Positions 52,749 to 63,364 are shown, counted from the stretch's first letter. The stretch: DNA of 64,000 nucleotides from Cordylochernes scorpioides (GCA_030710605.1 CP092869.1:10875425-10939424), one strand, 5' to 3'. Made by a program: numbers and translations. The notes: a model not told the origin generated them from the sequence alone.

Positions 52749-53506
52749 GTGTGTGTGTGTCCTCTATGGATTCAAAAACCATACATCCAATCGCCGTGAA
52801 AATTTGGGATATTATTAGGCATATCCCCGGAAAGGTTTACGAAAAATAATATCTTGAATATCTTTAATATCCTTAGAGTTATTTGCAGATTTGTAGCTTT
52901 AACTCGCAAGCACCATTGAGACGGAGATAGGCTTAGGTTTGCTGCTCCTGATGACCTTGGGTCTGCCCCACCCCGTGAGAGAATGGATTCGCCCGGCCGC
53001 CAGTACCCACCGACCAATCAGGGCAGAGTTGGTGTCACAGCTATGCCAAGTAGACAAGAAATAAAGCCTCGCGGGAGCTTGCCCAAGATGACCTCCGGGA
53101 ACTTCGTCCATCTTACATAAACGACCATGAATTTATTCAACCTTATCGAGTATTTTTCAATGGACCGGGAAAAAATGTTCACTAGATAAAACGATGATTT
53201 AGTAATGTAGAAAATTAGGAAAGACAAAATTCAGAATGACACGGCACACAGGGACCGGGAAAAAATGATCACTTTATCAGTTTCAAATTATCAAAATATA
53301 TCTATTTCTTTTTATAAGTTTATAGAGAATTGTTTTAACAAATGTTCGTTAGACAGACCTTTACTCGGGTACTGATTAATATTGATTTTATTCAACTTAT
53401 CGAGTATTTTTCAAGGGACCGGGAAAAAATGTTCACTTTATCGAGAGATTCGTTAGACAAACCTTTACTCGGGTAAAACACGGGCGAAGCCGGGTACATC
53501 CGCTAG
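52698..53506 (+). mobile_element. Helitron-like element abutting its neighbour, with insert
   Basis: Starts TCTATATATATAAAAATG at 52698 and ends ATCCGCTAG at 53506 before T. It belongs to the CTGTCTGT / CTCTATGGATTCAAAAACC subfamily of 27150-28379. It contains a GC-rich block (52915-53130) with no counterpart in the other copies, ending GACAAGAAATAAAGCCTCGC and TTACATAAACG. Confidence 0.7.
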
Positions 53507-53596
53507 TTATGTATAAAAGAAACATTCGTACTTTCAAATTCTTTCATTTTATATGTAGATATAATTCAACGCGCCAGCTTAACCATCATGTAATGA

Positions 53597-53890
53597 CAAA
53601 AAAAAAAGAAAGAAAGTTTTATTGAGAGTCCGCCGTACCCAAGACAGGGCAAGTTCCGAGGAATCGAATTTCGTCAAGATTATACATTTCCTCCCAGGTA
53701 ACTTCCAGTAAGTTTTACGACCGCCACTGGACATTGACAAGAAGAACAGACAGCAACAGTTCATCTTTGCTTCTCATATAGATCACTCCCACCTAGTCTT
53801 GTCTACGTCTTCAGAGCTGGTTTTTCTCTGGTGACATCCAACTTGTCTCGTCCTTTTGTGTTATCGATTGACGCCTGAAACCACTTAGCC
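53597..53890 (-). repeat. Retroelement 3' end with AATAAA
   Basis: The minus strand ends CGGACTCTCAATAAAACTTTC followed by an A-rich run. The same ACTCTCAATAAAACTTT tail terminates the LINE at 47266, and both are inserted into the same flanking motif (TTACATGATRG). Upstream sequence differs, so it is a related but distinct LINE. Confidence 0.55.
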
Positions 53891-54038
53891 CTATGACTGC
53901 TAGTGCTTGCAATACCACATATATGTATATATTACTATATTCAGTTATCAGCGTCATAATCAATTCTCTCTTAATCAATTCTGTCACCGTTTGCTTTTGT
54001 GAATTGAATAACTACCCAAATATGGCCATTTCTCATAA

Positions 54039-54101
54039 CCATCGGTGGTTCAGTGGTAGAATGCTCGCCTGCCACGCCGGGTTCGATTCCCGGCCGATGC
54101 A
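54039..54101 (+). pseudogene. tRNA-Gly(GCC) pseudogene with 8-base deletion
   Basis: Acceptor CCATCGG/CCGATGC (first pair broken), D arm TGGTTCAGTGGTAGAATG, anticodon stem CTCGC, loop CTGCCAC (anticodon GCC), T arm CGGG-TTCGATT-CCCG, then a T-run. The 3' half of the anticodon stem and the variable loop are missing (only GC remains), so it cannot fold properly. Confidence 0.8.
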
Positions 54102-54125
54102 TTTTTTTTTTTACAATTTTTAAAA

Positions 54126-54246
54126 CTCATTTATATATTATACAAGAATGACATCCACGGCGCCAATTTATAATTGTAACGAATAGTATTTGAATAAAAG
54201 CATTTAATCGGGTAAAACCCGGGCGTTGCCTGGGCCATTCGGCTTG
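54126..54246 (+). mobile_element. Helitron family B 3' end
   Basis: Body GACATCCACGGCGCCAATTT and end CGGGCGTTGCCTGGGCCATTC then GGCTTG. CTAG is mutated to CTTG. Confidence 0.6.
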
Positions 54247-54433
54247 TATATATATATACTCAATGTATATGAAAATGTAATAAAAAATTCACTTTGGCAA
54301 AATAATTTGCTATCTTCCTCATTTGATATCTATAAAATGTGTGTTGAGAGGTATTACATTTAAATAAATCCAAAAGTTTGATATTTACAATTCTAAAAAC
54401 GAAGTTATTATTTTGGCAATACATTTTTTCTTA

Positions 54434-54675
54434 TTAAAAATAAATAAAACATATCCTGACCAGGAGCACATGTGCTTTACAGAAGGCAGAGCGCCATCTG
54501 GTGGAACAGAAATCAACTAAACATTGATTTAGCCTGTTCCCTGATATTTGGTTAACCCAACTGAACAGGGAACAGGATAAATCAATGTTTAGTTGATTTC
54601 TTCTCCACCAGATGGTGCTCTGCCTTCTGTAAAGCACATGTGTTCCTGGTCAGGATAGGCTTTCTTTATTTTTAA
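54434..54675. mobile_element. Near-perfect foldback, GGCGCTCTGC family
   Basis: Inverted arms of ~110 bp (AACATATCCTGACCAGGAGC, CAGAGCGCCATCTGGTGGA, AAATCAACTAAACATTGATT and complements) surround a loop of about 30 bases. Same family as the hammerhead carrier at 59031-59405, but without the ribozyme. Confidence 0.85.
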
Positions 54676-55130
54676 CTAGACGAATGACCCGGGCAACGCC
54701 CGGGTTTTACCCGATTAAATGTTTTTATTCAAATACTATTCGTTACAATTATAAATTGGCACCGTGGACGTCACTTTTGTGAAACGTCCCGTTCCAAACT
54801 TTACAGTTAGATTAGTTACGATATACACATGTGTAAATCTTCAAATCGAGCGAGCGTCTATAAATATCTCGATTTAGATCAAGTATTCTAATTATTAAGC
54901 GAACTATTATTAATAAAATTTTGAGAAGATATCGATTTTAAACGTATTTATAACCTTGATAGAGGGTGCTGTTCGTGAGCTAAGTAGAATAATTTGAATA
55001 TATAGTTTTAATATTTAATTTATATATAATTTAAAATAGCCTATCGTTTTCCTCGTATTTGTTTACCTTTATATGGAAATTTTGGTACTGTAAAAAAAAA
55101 AACTTTGCTTCAATAATATTAAAAAAAAAA
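54676..55130 (-). mobile_element. Helitron family B, minus strand
   Basis: CTAG at 54676-54679 followed by ACGAATGACCCGGGCAACGC (complement of the family B 3' hairpin) and AATTGGCACCGTGGACGTC. It abuts the preceding foldback. Confidence 0.65.
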
Positions 55131-55139
55131 AGCACCCAG

Positions 55140-55212
55140 GCTAAGTTTGGAACCAAGGTTGTGGAAATACGAAGCCAAACACCTAACCATTAAGCCACGC
55201 TTGGCATCATAA
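55140..55212 (-). mobile_element. tRNA-like SINE head
   Basis: The minus strand reads GCCAAGCGTGGCTTAATGG-TTAGG (A-box-like), then CTTGGTTCCAAAC (B-box-like), then TAGCCTGGGTGC. Related in layout to 56166-56240 (-) and 39480-39565 (+). Confidence 0.5.
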
Positions 55213-55319
55213 ATATTCGCATTTCAGGCCTTACATATTTCTAACGACCTTTTTGAAATAGGTTTTTGAAACATGGAAATTATAATACCTCAAATAAATA
55301 GAAATATAGTGAACACAAA

Positions 55320-55740
55320 TAAAACATACCAAATATTTCGAATTAGAGCAGTTATTTTAAACGGCGAATTAGATCAGTTATATCTAAAAATGAAAATATA
55401 TAAATAAATAAAACATACCAAATATTTCAAGAGCAGTTATTTTAAACGTCGAATTAGATCAGTTATATCTAAAAATGAAAATATATAAATAAATAAAACC
55501 TACCAAATATTTCAAATTAGAGCAGTTATTATATAAATATTTATATTATGTGTTATTAAGCGAACTATTTTAAACGGCGAATTAGATCAGTTAGTTATTA
55601 AGCGAACTATTATTAGATATTTTAAACGGCGAATTAGATCAGTTATATCTAAAAATGAAAATATATAAATAAATAAAACCTACCAAATATTTCAAATTAG
55701 AGCAGTTATTATATAAATATTTATATTATATGTGTTATTA
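55320..55740 (+). repeat. Imperfect ~100-bp tandem repeat
   Basis: AATAAAACMTACCAAATATTT, GAGCAGTTATT and AACGGCGAATTAGATCAGTT recur four times with indels, inside a minus-strand Helitron cluster. Confidence 0.75.
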
Positions 55741-55799
55741 AGCGAACTATTATTAATAAAATATTGAGAAGATTTAGATTTTAAACGTATTTATAACCT

Positions 55800-56682
55800 T
55801 TTAGTATTGATAGAGGGCGCTGCTCGTGAGCTAAGTTAAATAATTTGAATATATAGTTTTAATAATTGATTTATATATTTTTTTAAAATAGCCTATCGTC
55901 ACCCCCGTTATTTTTTACCTATGTATGGAAATTTTGGTTTGAATTAGTGAACTACTGCGAATTTGTATACCGGACATACCAACAGACCAACAAACAAACA
56001 TACAAACATTCATTTTTATATATATGTTTTTATATATATTTTATATATATATTTTTTTATATATTTTTTTAATATATATTTTTATATATATAAAACGTAC
56101 ATTTTAAATAAAATAATATTTTTAATAATTTGCTACAATAATATAAAAGAAATGAAAAAAAAAAAAAAAAACACCCACCCTGAGCCTCGAACCTAGGTTG
56201 CGGGGGTACGAAGCTGTGTACCTAACCTATAGGCTAAGCTTGACGTTATAAATAAGCTCATGCGAGGCTATTTAAGGCCATACGTCTGCCGCGAGGGGGC
56301 GCTGATTGCGAGTGAATTTACGTTTTATTGTAAATAAAAATGCAACGAAAGGTTATTTCTAAAGAGTAATTAGCCAGAAACCATCCCGGTAGTATACTAA
56401 ACATCTTCCCAAAGTTTCATCACGATTGGTTTAAACGTATTTATAACCTTTTAGTATTGATAGAGGGCGCTGCTCGTGAGCTAATTTGAATAATTTGAAT
56501 ATATAGTTTTTAATAATTGATTTATATATTTTTTAAAATAGCCTATCGTCACCCCCGTTATTTTTTACCTATGTATGGAAATTTTGGTTTGAATTAGTGA
56601 ACTACTGCGAATTTGTATACCGGACATACCAACAGACCAACAAACATACAAACATTCATTTTTATATATATAGATATCAACA
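55800..56682 (-). mobile_element. Minus-strand Helitron-like cluster with tRNA-like head
   Basis: The 5' end on the minus strand is TCTATATATATAAAAATGAA at ~56682. A second such end is nested at ~56025. The inner part (56166-56400) is the complement of 39300-39565, with tRNA-like boxes and CGCCCCCTCGCGGC. A ~120-bp block (TTATAACCTTTTAGTATTG, GATAGAGGGCGCTGCTCGTG) occurs twice, at 55787 and 56437. Confidence 0.6.
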
Positions 56683-56949
56683 CCTGACCCACTTATTTTT
56701 TCATTTTTTCCTATTGTTTTTTCATTTCTTCTTATATATCACCCAATGTTATCTACAGATCTTAATGCAATGAGAAATATTATTTGATGGGAGGACCTGT
56801 CAGTGATGTAACTTCAGCAGTTTCGCCAAATTAATCTCCAGACCGCATTGTAATGGATTGACTTTCATCAGGATTTACTAAAGATGGCAGCTTAGAGGTT
56901 TTTAGGGAACTTCTATGGATATATGGTTCGTATTAGGTTCGTAGAAGTA

Positions 56950-57210
56950 CATACATATAATTCGAAACTATTATAGACGCGTATGATTCTTTTCTACAAT
57001 TTCTACTGCCCTTACTGCAACGGAAAAAATAATGGGAGGGCCTGGCTCATCAGTGGTGAACCCTCCCAGCAGTTTCGTCAGTTTAATCTACCATACCGCT
57101 GCTATATTTCATTTTTGGAACTTCCTTTTATAGTGATACTGATGCTAGACTCTTGGAATATGGGTATTTTAGATAAACTATGGACATAAGCCTTGATAAC
57201 AGATGGCGCG
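56950..57210. mobile_element. CCTCCCA-family MITE
   Basis: GGGAGGGCCTGGCTCATCAG and GAACCCTCCCAGCAG are well kept, with CGAAACTATTATAGACGCG at the left end. Confidence 0.65.
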
Positions 57211-57507
57211 CTAATGCATCATAATACATATAAATACAAGAAAATCAATCTAGTATAATGATTTTTTATATTATTAGAAAATTATAATTTAAATCGCTAT
57301 ATAAACATCCCTAATTGGGTTTTAGTAAATCAGGTTATATAAGAGAAAACAATCCAATACAATAGAAGAACAGTTGAGAGGATTAATTCGACGTAAAACC
57401 GCTGAGAGAGTTCAACAACAACAAAAAGCTTTATTAAGACATTTTAGTCTTATACGGATTCTCCAAGCACGGAAATGTAGGGTACATACAAGAATAACAG
57501 TAATAAC

Positions 57508-58180
57508 AACAACAAAAGTCCCTGTTATGACCATCTGGTCTTATACAACTTCTCCACGTAGAAGAGGGTATATACAGGAATAACAGTAATAACAACAACA
57601 AAAGTCCCTGTTATGACCCTTTGGTCTTATACAACTTCTCCACGTAGAAGAGGGTATATACAGGAATAACAGTAATAACAACAACAAAAGTCCCTGTTAT
57701 GACCCTTTGGTCTTATACAACTTCTCCACGTAGAAGAGGGTATATACAGGAATAACAGTAATAACAACAACAAAAGTCCCTGTTATGACCCTTTGGTCTT
57801 ATACAACTTCTCCACGTAGAAGAGGGTATATACAGGAATAACAGTAATAACAACAACAAAAGTCCCTGTTATGACCATCTGGTCTTATACAACTTCTCCA
57901 CGTAGAAGAGGGTATATACAGGAATAACAGTAATAACAACAACAAAAGTCCCTGTTATGACCCTTTGGTCTTATACAACTTCTCCACGTAGAAGAGGGTA
58001 TATACAGGAATAACAGTAATAACAACAACAAAAGTCCCTGTTATGACCCTTTGGTCTTATACAACTTCTCCACGTAGAAGAGGGTATATACAGGAATAAC
58101 AGTGATAACAACAACAAAAGTCCCTGTTATGACCCTTTGGTCTTATACAACTTCTCCAAGTAGAAGAGGGTATATACAAT
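57508..58180 (+). repeat. 86-bp minisatellite (about 8 units)
   Basis: GAAGAGGGTATATACAGGAA recurs at 57561, 57647, 57733, 57819, 57905, 57991, 58077 and 58163, exactly 86 apart. Units are nearly identical, with an alternation of GACCATCTGG and GACCCTTTGG. A diverged unit precedes the array, and a single relic is at 8690-8780. Confidence 0.95.
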
Positions 58181-58499
58181 AGTTACAACAATCAGCAATG
58201 ATATTTACAATGTGTCAAGGGGAAAGAAGAGCTTGCTGGGGAACTAGAGTATTGACATGGGTAGTTGTTATCTCTTGAGGGAGAGTTCACCACTAATGAA
58301 TTGAATCCTTCCAATTTAATAATTTTTCGAACATTGCAGTAAGGTCTGTAGAGATGATTTTAAAAAAATATAATTTTTATGTGAGGAATATTTATCTAGA
58401 AACTATTTGTAAAGAGAGATTCTTTTAATTTTGATTATTTTATTTATTCTTTCTTTTTCATATAATTTTTACTTGCTAAAAAAATAATTGTATCGATAG

Positions 58500-58990
58500 G
58501 TAGTAATTGTAATATATACTTCATAATTCATCCTTTCATACCTCATCCAAAAAAAAAAAAAAAAAAAGGTTAGAAATGGTCGATATTTCACCTTGAAACA
58601 AAATTTTAATTTGTCGTTGAAAGGAAACTCATGCGGTGTAACTTCTAGTGTCGTTTTACAATCACAGGCCGCAGTGTATTATATTGTATTATAAGTTACT
58701 TTATGTATCATTTACGAACGGAAAAATACGTCCAGGGTAGCCTAGTGGACATGGCATCTGCCCGGTAAGTGGAACATTGTGGGTTCGTTTCCCATCCCTG
58801 GACACTTTTATTTTTCCGTTCATCATTACTTTTCATAATTCATCCTTTCCTACCTCATCCAGAAAAAGGTTAGAAATGGTCGATATTTCACCTTGAAATA
58901 AAATTTTAATTTGTTGTTGAAAGGAAACTCATGCGGTGTAACTTCTAGTGTCGTTTTACAATCACAGGCCGCAGTGTATAATATAGTAAT
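58500..58990 (+). mobile_element. SINE family 2, tandem bodies with tRNA-like head
   Basis: Two direct copies of the body (GGTTAGAAATGGTCGATATT ... GGCCGCAGTGTAT) flank a tRNA-like head at 58731-58803 (TCCAGGGTAGCCTAGTGG to CCCATCCCTGGA), which has a perfect 7-bp acceptor stem. This is a diverged subfamily also seen at 63365-63620. Confidence 0.8.
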
Positions 58991-59030
58991 ATATACTAAT
59001 TAATGGAAAAACAATAGAAAATAAGTGGGT

Positions 59031-59405
59031 CAGGTGTTGATATTAAAAATAAAGAAAGCATATCCTGACCACGAGCACATGTGCTTTTTAGATAGCAGAG
59101 CGCCATCTAGTGGATCAAAAATAAACTAACGTTTATTTAACTTTTTTTTGCTCCGTGATTGATTTCTCAAGAAACCTCTGGGACCAAAATTATTTTTGGT
59201 CGCAGTGGTACAGCCTACTCCACGCTGAGGAGCGCCAACAGCTCGAAACGCGTTCGTGGATAGCTTTTCTTGATTTGTCAATAAATTGGGTTGGCCAAAT
59301 ATCACGGAGCAAGTTAAATAAACGTTAGTTTATTTTTGCTCCACTAGATGGCGCTCTAATATAAAAAGCACATTTGCTTGTGGTCAGGATATACTTTCTT
59401 TATTT
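59031..59405. mobile_element. Foldback carrying an intact hammerhead
   Basis: Inverted arms of ~110 bp (AAAGCATATCCTGACCACG, CAGAGCGCCATCTAGTGGA, CTAACGTTTATTTAACTT and complements) enclose a central region with TTTTTGGTCGCAGTGG, the ribozyme and TTGATTTGTCAATAAATTGG. It has the same design as the 772-1280 family but with the terminal arms of the GGCGCTCTGC family, linking the two families. Confidence 0.85.
59212..59265 (+). ncRNA. Type I hammerhead ribozyme, intact core
   Basis: Outer stem I AGC/GCU; inner stem I CCACG/CGUGG with no mismatch; core CUGAGGA (variable position 7 is G); stem II starting GCG and closing CUC, with G10.1-C11.1 kept; GAAA; palindrome ACGCGU; cleavage triplet GUU ending at 59254. 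One internal stem II mismatch. All invariant positions are satisfied. The sequence is diverged from the 3226 copy, so conservation of the core argues for selection or recent activity. Confidence 0.85.
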
Positions 59406-59518
59406 TGAATACTAATTAACATAAAGCAATAACCGACATCTCTATAAACATGAAATCATTGATCAGGAATGTTTCTTTTACATATAATATATGCTAATGA
59501 AATGAACTTTTTGTCCAG

Positions 59519-59722
59519 GTCATATTTGAGACACATCCCAAATCCCAAATGCCTAAGATGGCCCCTAAGCTATATATATTTGAAGCTGATATCCCCTTTA
59601 GAACAGTAGCTTTTTGCTTCTTCCACGTTGAAAATATAAGGATGCACTGGGCAAAGCTACTTTTCACAATCAACGACGATATATGGCCAAAGTATGGAGA
59701 AACGTTAAATAAAATAAAGGAT
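59519..59722 (+). CDS. Candidate exon C of an unrecognised host gene
   Basis: 204 bases, 68 open codons, acceptor TTTTTGTCCAG and donor GTAAGT, phase 0 at both ends. It contains MPKMAPKLYIFEADIPFRTV then FCFFHVENIRMHWAKLLFTI and NDDIWPKYGETLNKIKD. It has no repeat character and no second copy in the window. With exons A and B it gives 165 codons of continuous frame. The composition suggests a soluble globular domain. I do not recognise it. Confidence 0.82.
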
Positions 59723-59829
59723 GTAAGTATTTCAATTTTTATTTGATAATATGACTTCATACTTTTATAATACAATGTACACTTTGCATTTTTACTTACC
59801 TCAAGCAAACTTTGTAATTTGAAGGAATA

Positions 59830-61420
59830 AATCCGATTATATGAGAGAGAATGTATGCGTGTTGTCGTGTCCAATGAAGAGATGTTTCCATACATCTCTA
59901 TCACAGCAATAGCAATATCCACTATCTTGGGTGTGTAAAGCTTCTGCTCTGGGTCCATGTCAATTTTCTGTTGTTGTCAAGTCCAATGAAGAGCCTCAGA
60001 TGTCTCCATACCTCTCTATCACAGCAATAGCAATGTTCTCTTTCTTAGGTGTGTAAAGCTTCTGCTCTGTGTCCATGTCAATTTTCTGTTGTTGTCAAGT
60101 CCAATGAAGAGCCTCAGATGTCTCCATACCTCTCTATCACAGCAATAGCAATTTTCTCTTTCTTAGGTGTGTAAAGCTTCTGCTCTGGGTCCATGTCAAT
60201 TTTCTGTTATGTCGTGTCCAATGAAGAGCCTCAGATGTCTCCATACATCTCTATCACAGCAATAGCAATTTTCTCTTTCTTAGGTGTGTAAAGCTTCTGC
60301 TCTGGGTCCATGTCAAATTTATGTTGTTGTCGTGTCCAATGAAGAGATGTTTCCATACATCTCTATCACAGCAATAGCAATTTTCTCTTTCTCAGGTGTG
60401 TAAAGCTGTTGCTCTGGGTCCATGTCAATTTTCTGTTGTTGTTGTCATGTCCAATGAAGAGCCTCAGATGTGTCCATACATCTCTATCTCAGCAATGTCC
60501 TCTATTTGGGTGTGCAAAGCTGCTGCTCTGGGTCCATGTCAATTTTCTGTTGTTGTTGTCGCGTCCAATGAAGAGCCTCAGATGTCTTCATACATCTCTA
60601 TTACAGCAATCGCAATGTACTTTATCTTGGGTGTGTTAAGCTGTTGCTCTGGGTCCATATAAATTTTCTTTTGTATTTGTGTCCAATGAAGAGCCTCAGA
60701 TGTTTCCATACATGTCAATTTTCTGTTGTTGTCGTGCCCAATGAAGAGCCTCAGATGTCTTCATACATCTCTATCACAGCAATAGCAATTTTATCTTTCT
60801 TAGGTGTGTAAAGCTTCTGCTCTGGGTCCATGTCAATTTTCTGTTGTTGTCGTGTCCAATGAAGAGATGTTTCCATACATCTCTATCACAGCAATAGCAA
60901 TTTTCTCTTTCTTAGGTGTGTAAAGCTGTTGCTCTGGGTCCATGTCAATTTTCTGTTGTTGTTGTCATGTCCAATGAAGAGCCTCAGATGTCTTCATACA
61001 TCTCTATCACAACAATTTTCTCTATTTTGGGTGTGTAAAGCTGTTGCTCTGGGTCCATGTCAATTTTCTGTTGTTGTTGTCGTGTCCAATGAAGAGCCTC
61101 AGATGTCTTTATACATCTCCTATCACATCAAATGCAATGTTCTATTTCTTAGGTGTGTAAAGCTGCTGCTCTGGGTCCATATCAATTTTCTGCAAATCTG
61201 AGGCAATTGCTGGACATCAGAATATGTGAGTAGGTGTTAGTTCCACACAAGGACAATTGTTACATATCTTGTAGGTACCTGTACCATCTGAATGTATTGT
61301 CATTCTTTTGTAGTATTTCATTTTGAGTCTTGTTAATGTCATAGCGTGCACGCATTTATGTCGCATATTTGAACTGTTAAATTATCTTGTATTTCGCCAA
61401 AACATCTACATAAAATACTG
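59830..61420 (-). pseudogene. LINE C-terminus with amplified 3' end, copy 2
   Basis: The minus strand from ~61330 reads LTRLKMKYYKRMTIHSDGTG then YKICNNCPCVELTPTHIF and CPAIASDLQ, a C-x2-C ... H-x-F-x-CPA tail typical of arthropod LINE ORF2 ends. It continues into MDPEQ-x-LYTPKI and about twelve tandem copies of the 3' end. RT sequence is not present. Confidence 0.75.
59860..61180 (-). repeat. ~112-bp tandem repeat from LINE 3' end (~12 units)
   Basis: CCAATGAAGAG recurs about every 110-120 bases from 59870 to 61085, with one short ~69-bp unit. Same unit as 47380-47950, but with more length variants (extra GTT triplets, AGCAATAGCAAT). A reversed fragment lies at 61872-61962 (+). Confidence 0.9.
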
Positions 61421-62258
61421 ACATTTGTTTTATGTATGTGTGTGTCCTAAGACATCAACATTCCCGTTTGATGAAAATAACGTTAGATTAAATACATGAT
61501 GATAAAATGGTTATAAAAATATATCTCAGTTTGAAAACTCGCTTAAATACCCAGTAAAGATAAGTTTTACTTTATTGGCCTTAAAATATACTTATACTGT
61601 CCTTACTGCGATGAAAAATATTGGAAAATTTGGTTTATCAGTGGTGAAGCCTTCCAGCAGTTTCGCCTATTTAAACTACCAGAGACCGCTTCTTAGAGCT
61701 TTAATACTGCAATGAACGATTTTACTTATATATGTTACACTGAAGGGTGGAATCAGAGAGGAAGAAGTCCGACCACACCTCCCTGCGATCCTCCCTGGAC
61801 CCTTGGAATATTCGACCAACTTCTGGTTTGTTTCCAAGGTGATTAACGTGGCAACGGCACCCATTTCCCAATGAAGAGCAAGATAGTGGACATTGCTGCT
61901 GCTGTGATAGAGATGTATGGAGACATCTGAGGCTCTTCATTGGACACGATAACAACAACAAGGGTAGAATCTCAGAAATGATATTCAAGAAAACTATGGA
62001 TATAAGCTTTTATTACAGTAGAATTAGATATAAATAATATAAACCTATTATTTCTGCATTTCCTACATATAGTTAACTATGTGAAAAAAAAACAATAGGA
62101 AAAAATGGTATATCAGGGATCAGTCTAAATCAACGTTTAGTTGATTTCTGTTCCACTAGATGGCGCATGTGCTCGTGGTCAGGATATGCCCTTCATCCCC
62201 ATCATGTTGTACGTAATCTATGTAAAACATTATCACAGTATGTATGTTATATTAAATA

Positions 62259-62652
62259 TGTGGAGACCACACTTTGCTTCAGCGAGCGCGGACAAAGCTT
62301 CACTACACATATGGGCAGTAGTGTACCAACAGTCATTACCTCCCATTGAAGCAAGAGTCACTACTTTCCTAATACCAATAACTCCTCCGGTACTCACGGC
62401 GACTATACCTATCGCTGAGCACACCATCGCGTCACTGCAAGCTAACAAGATGGTCGCCACCCATTACATCAGGCCAACATTTAAAAAGGACAGGTGTCTC
62501 CCTCAAGTCCCCAAGACCAGATCCCAACACAACAAGGCACCCTACCAAGAGTTCCTTCTAGGACTACATAGAATCTTTAAGGATCCTACTGGAGGGGGAG
62601 TAGTGTGGCGACCACACTTTGCTTCAGCGAGTGCGGACAAAGCTTCACTACA
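62259..62652 (+). mobile_element. Miniature LTR element (TRIM-like)
   Basis: Two 49-bp direct repeats (62259-62307, 62604-62652) start TGTGGMGACCACACTTTGC and end CTTCACTACA, thus TG...CA. They are flanked by the 4-bp duplication AATA (62255-62258, 62653-62656). A polypurine tract GGAGGGGGAGTAG precedes the right repeat. The 296-bp interior is one open frame (MVATHYIRPTFKKDRCLPQV then KTRSQHNKAPYQEFLLGLHR) that resembles the end of a retroelement polyprotein rather than a host gene. Confidence 0.75.
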
Positions 62653-62779
62653 AATATTTGCAGAGATAGATATTATTTTCATTTGCATTCTTTTTGGATA
62701 CATCAGCATTTTGGGGGCAATAGTATGAAGTATATGAGTATTTTATGATATTGCTTCGTCCGATACTGATGATTATAAT

Positions 62780-63095
62780 GATCGGTGGGTGGAAGGATGG
62801 TCTAAACCATTGGTTTTTGACCGCTACGACCCGGGAACAAATCCCGCTTTAGGCACTTTTTTTCTAATTAAAAAAAAAAAAAATCTCCAATGGCCCCCGA
62901 TTCTTGCAAAAATCCAACCCCACCAGCGAGTGCAAGTAACTAAACAGAGCTCTGGTACATTTATAAGTGCAAAGTCGAATTGCTTTTCATATGTGTAGAC
63001 TTATGATGATGCACTTACAGTAAAAACAGTCGCCAACTTCTACCCACTATGATTAGCATAGCCACGTGTATATACTAGGGATAATAATAACAATG
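62780..63095 (+). mobile_element. tRNA-derived SINE, family 1, copy 2
   Basis: Same head (GGTCTAAACCATTGG...TTTTGACCGCTACGACCCGGG) and body as 5158-5466. The B box is altered to GGGAACAAATCC. Ends CTAGGGATAATAATAA. Confidence 0.78.
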
Positions 63096-63360
63096 ATCAG
63101 TTAACTTATTAGGTTAGATTAAGCATTGGTTTAATTTCAGATTTGGCTAAATTTCTTCAGGTCTCGTCTTGGAAATTTCTATAGAGATAAAAATCATTAC
63201 TACCAAGTTCCACGTTAAAGATCCCTCTGTAGGGGGAATTTTTTTGTAGTTTTACAGAGATATAGTTAGAATAGATTCATATTAGGTATTGTTGTTGTCG
63301 TGATCATAGCGGTTTTGCTCTTCATTGGAAAATGGGTGCTGTTGCAACGTTATTCACTTT
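63096..63360. other. Unassigned sequence
   Basis: No supported feature. The end (63285-63350) has scraps related to 61780-61990 (CTCTTCATTGGAAAATGGG). Confidence 0.4.
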
Positions 63361-63364
63361 GTAA

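Noticed and set aside
62141-62728. 195-codon plus frame as a host gene
   Set aside because: It spans both 49-bp terminal repeats and the interior of the miniature LTR element and starts in unrelated sequence. No splice or start context.
63130-63160. Small exon between TTTAATTTCAG and CAGGTCTCG
   Set aside because: Only about 20 bases long, with a weak donor and no frame link to exon C that could be defended.
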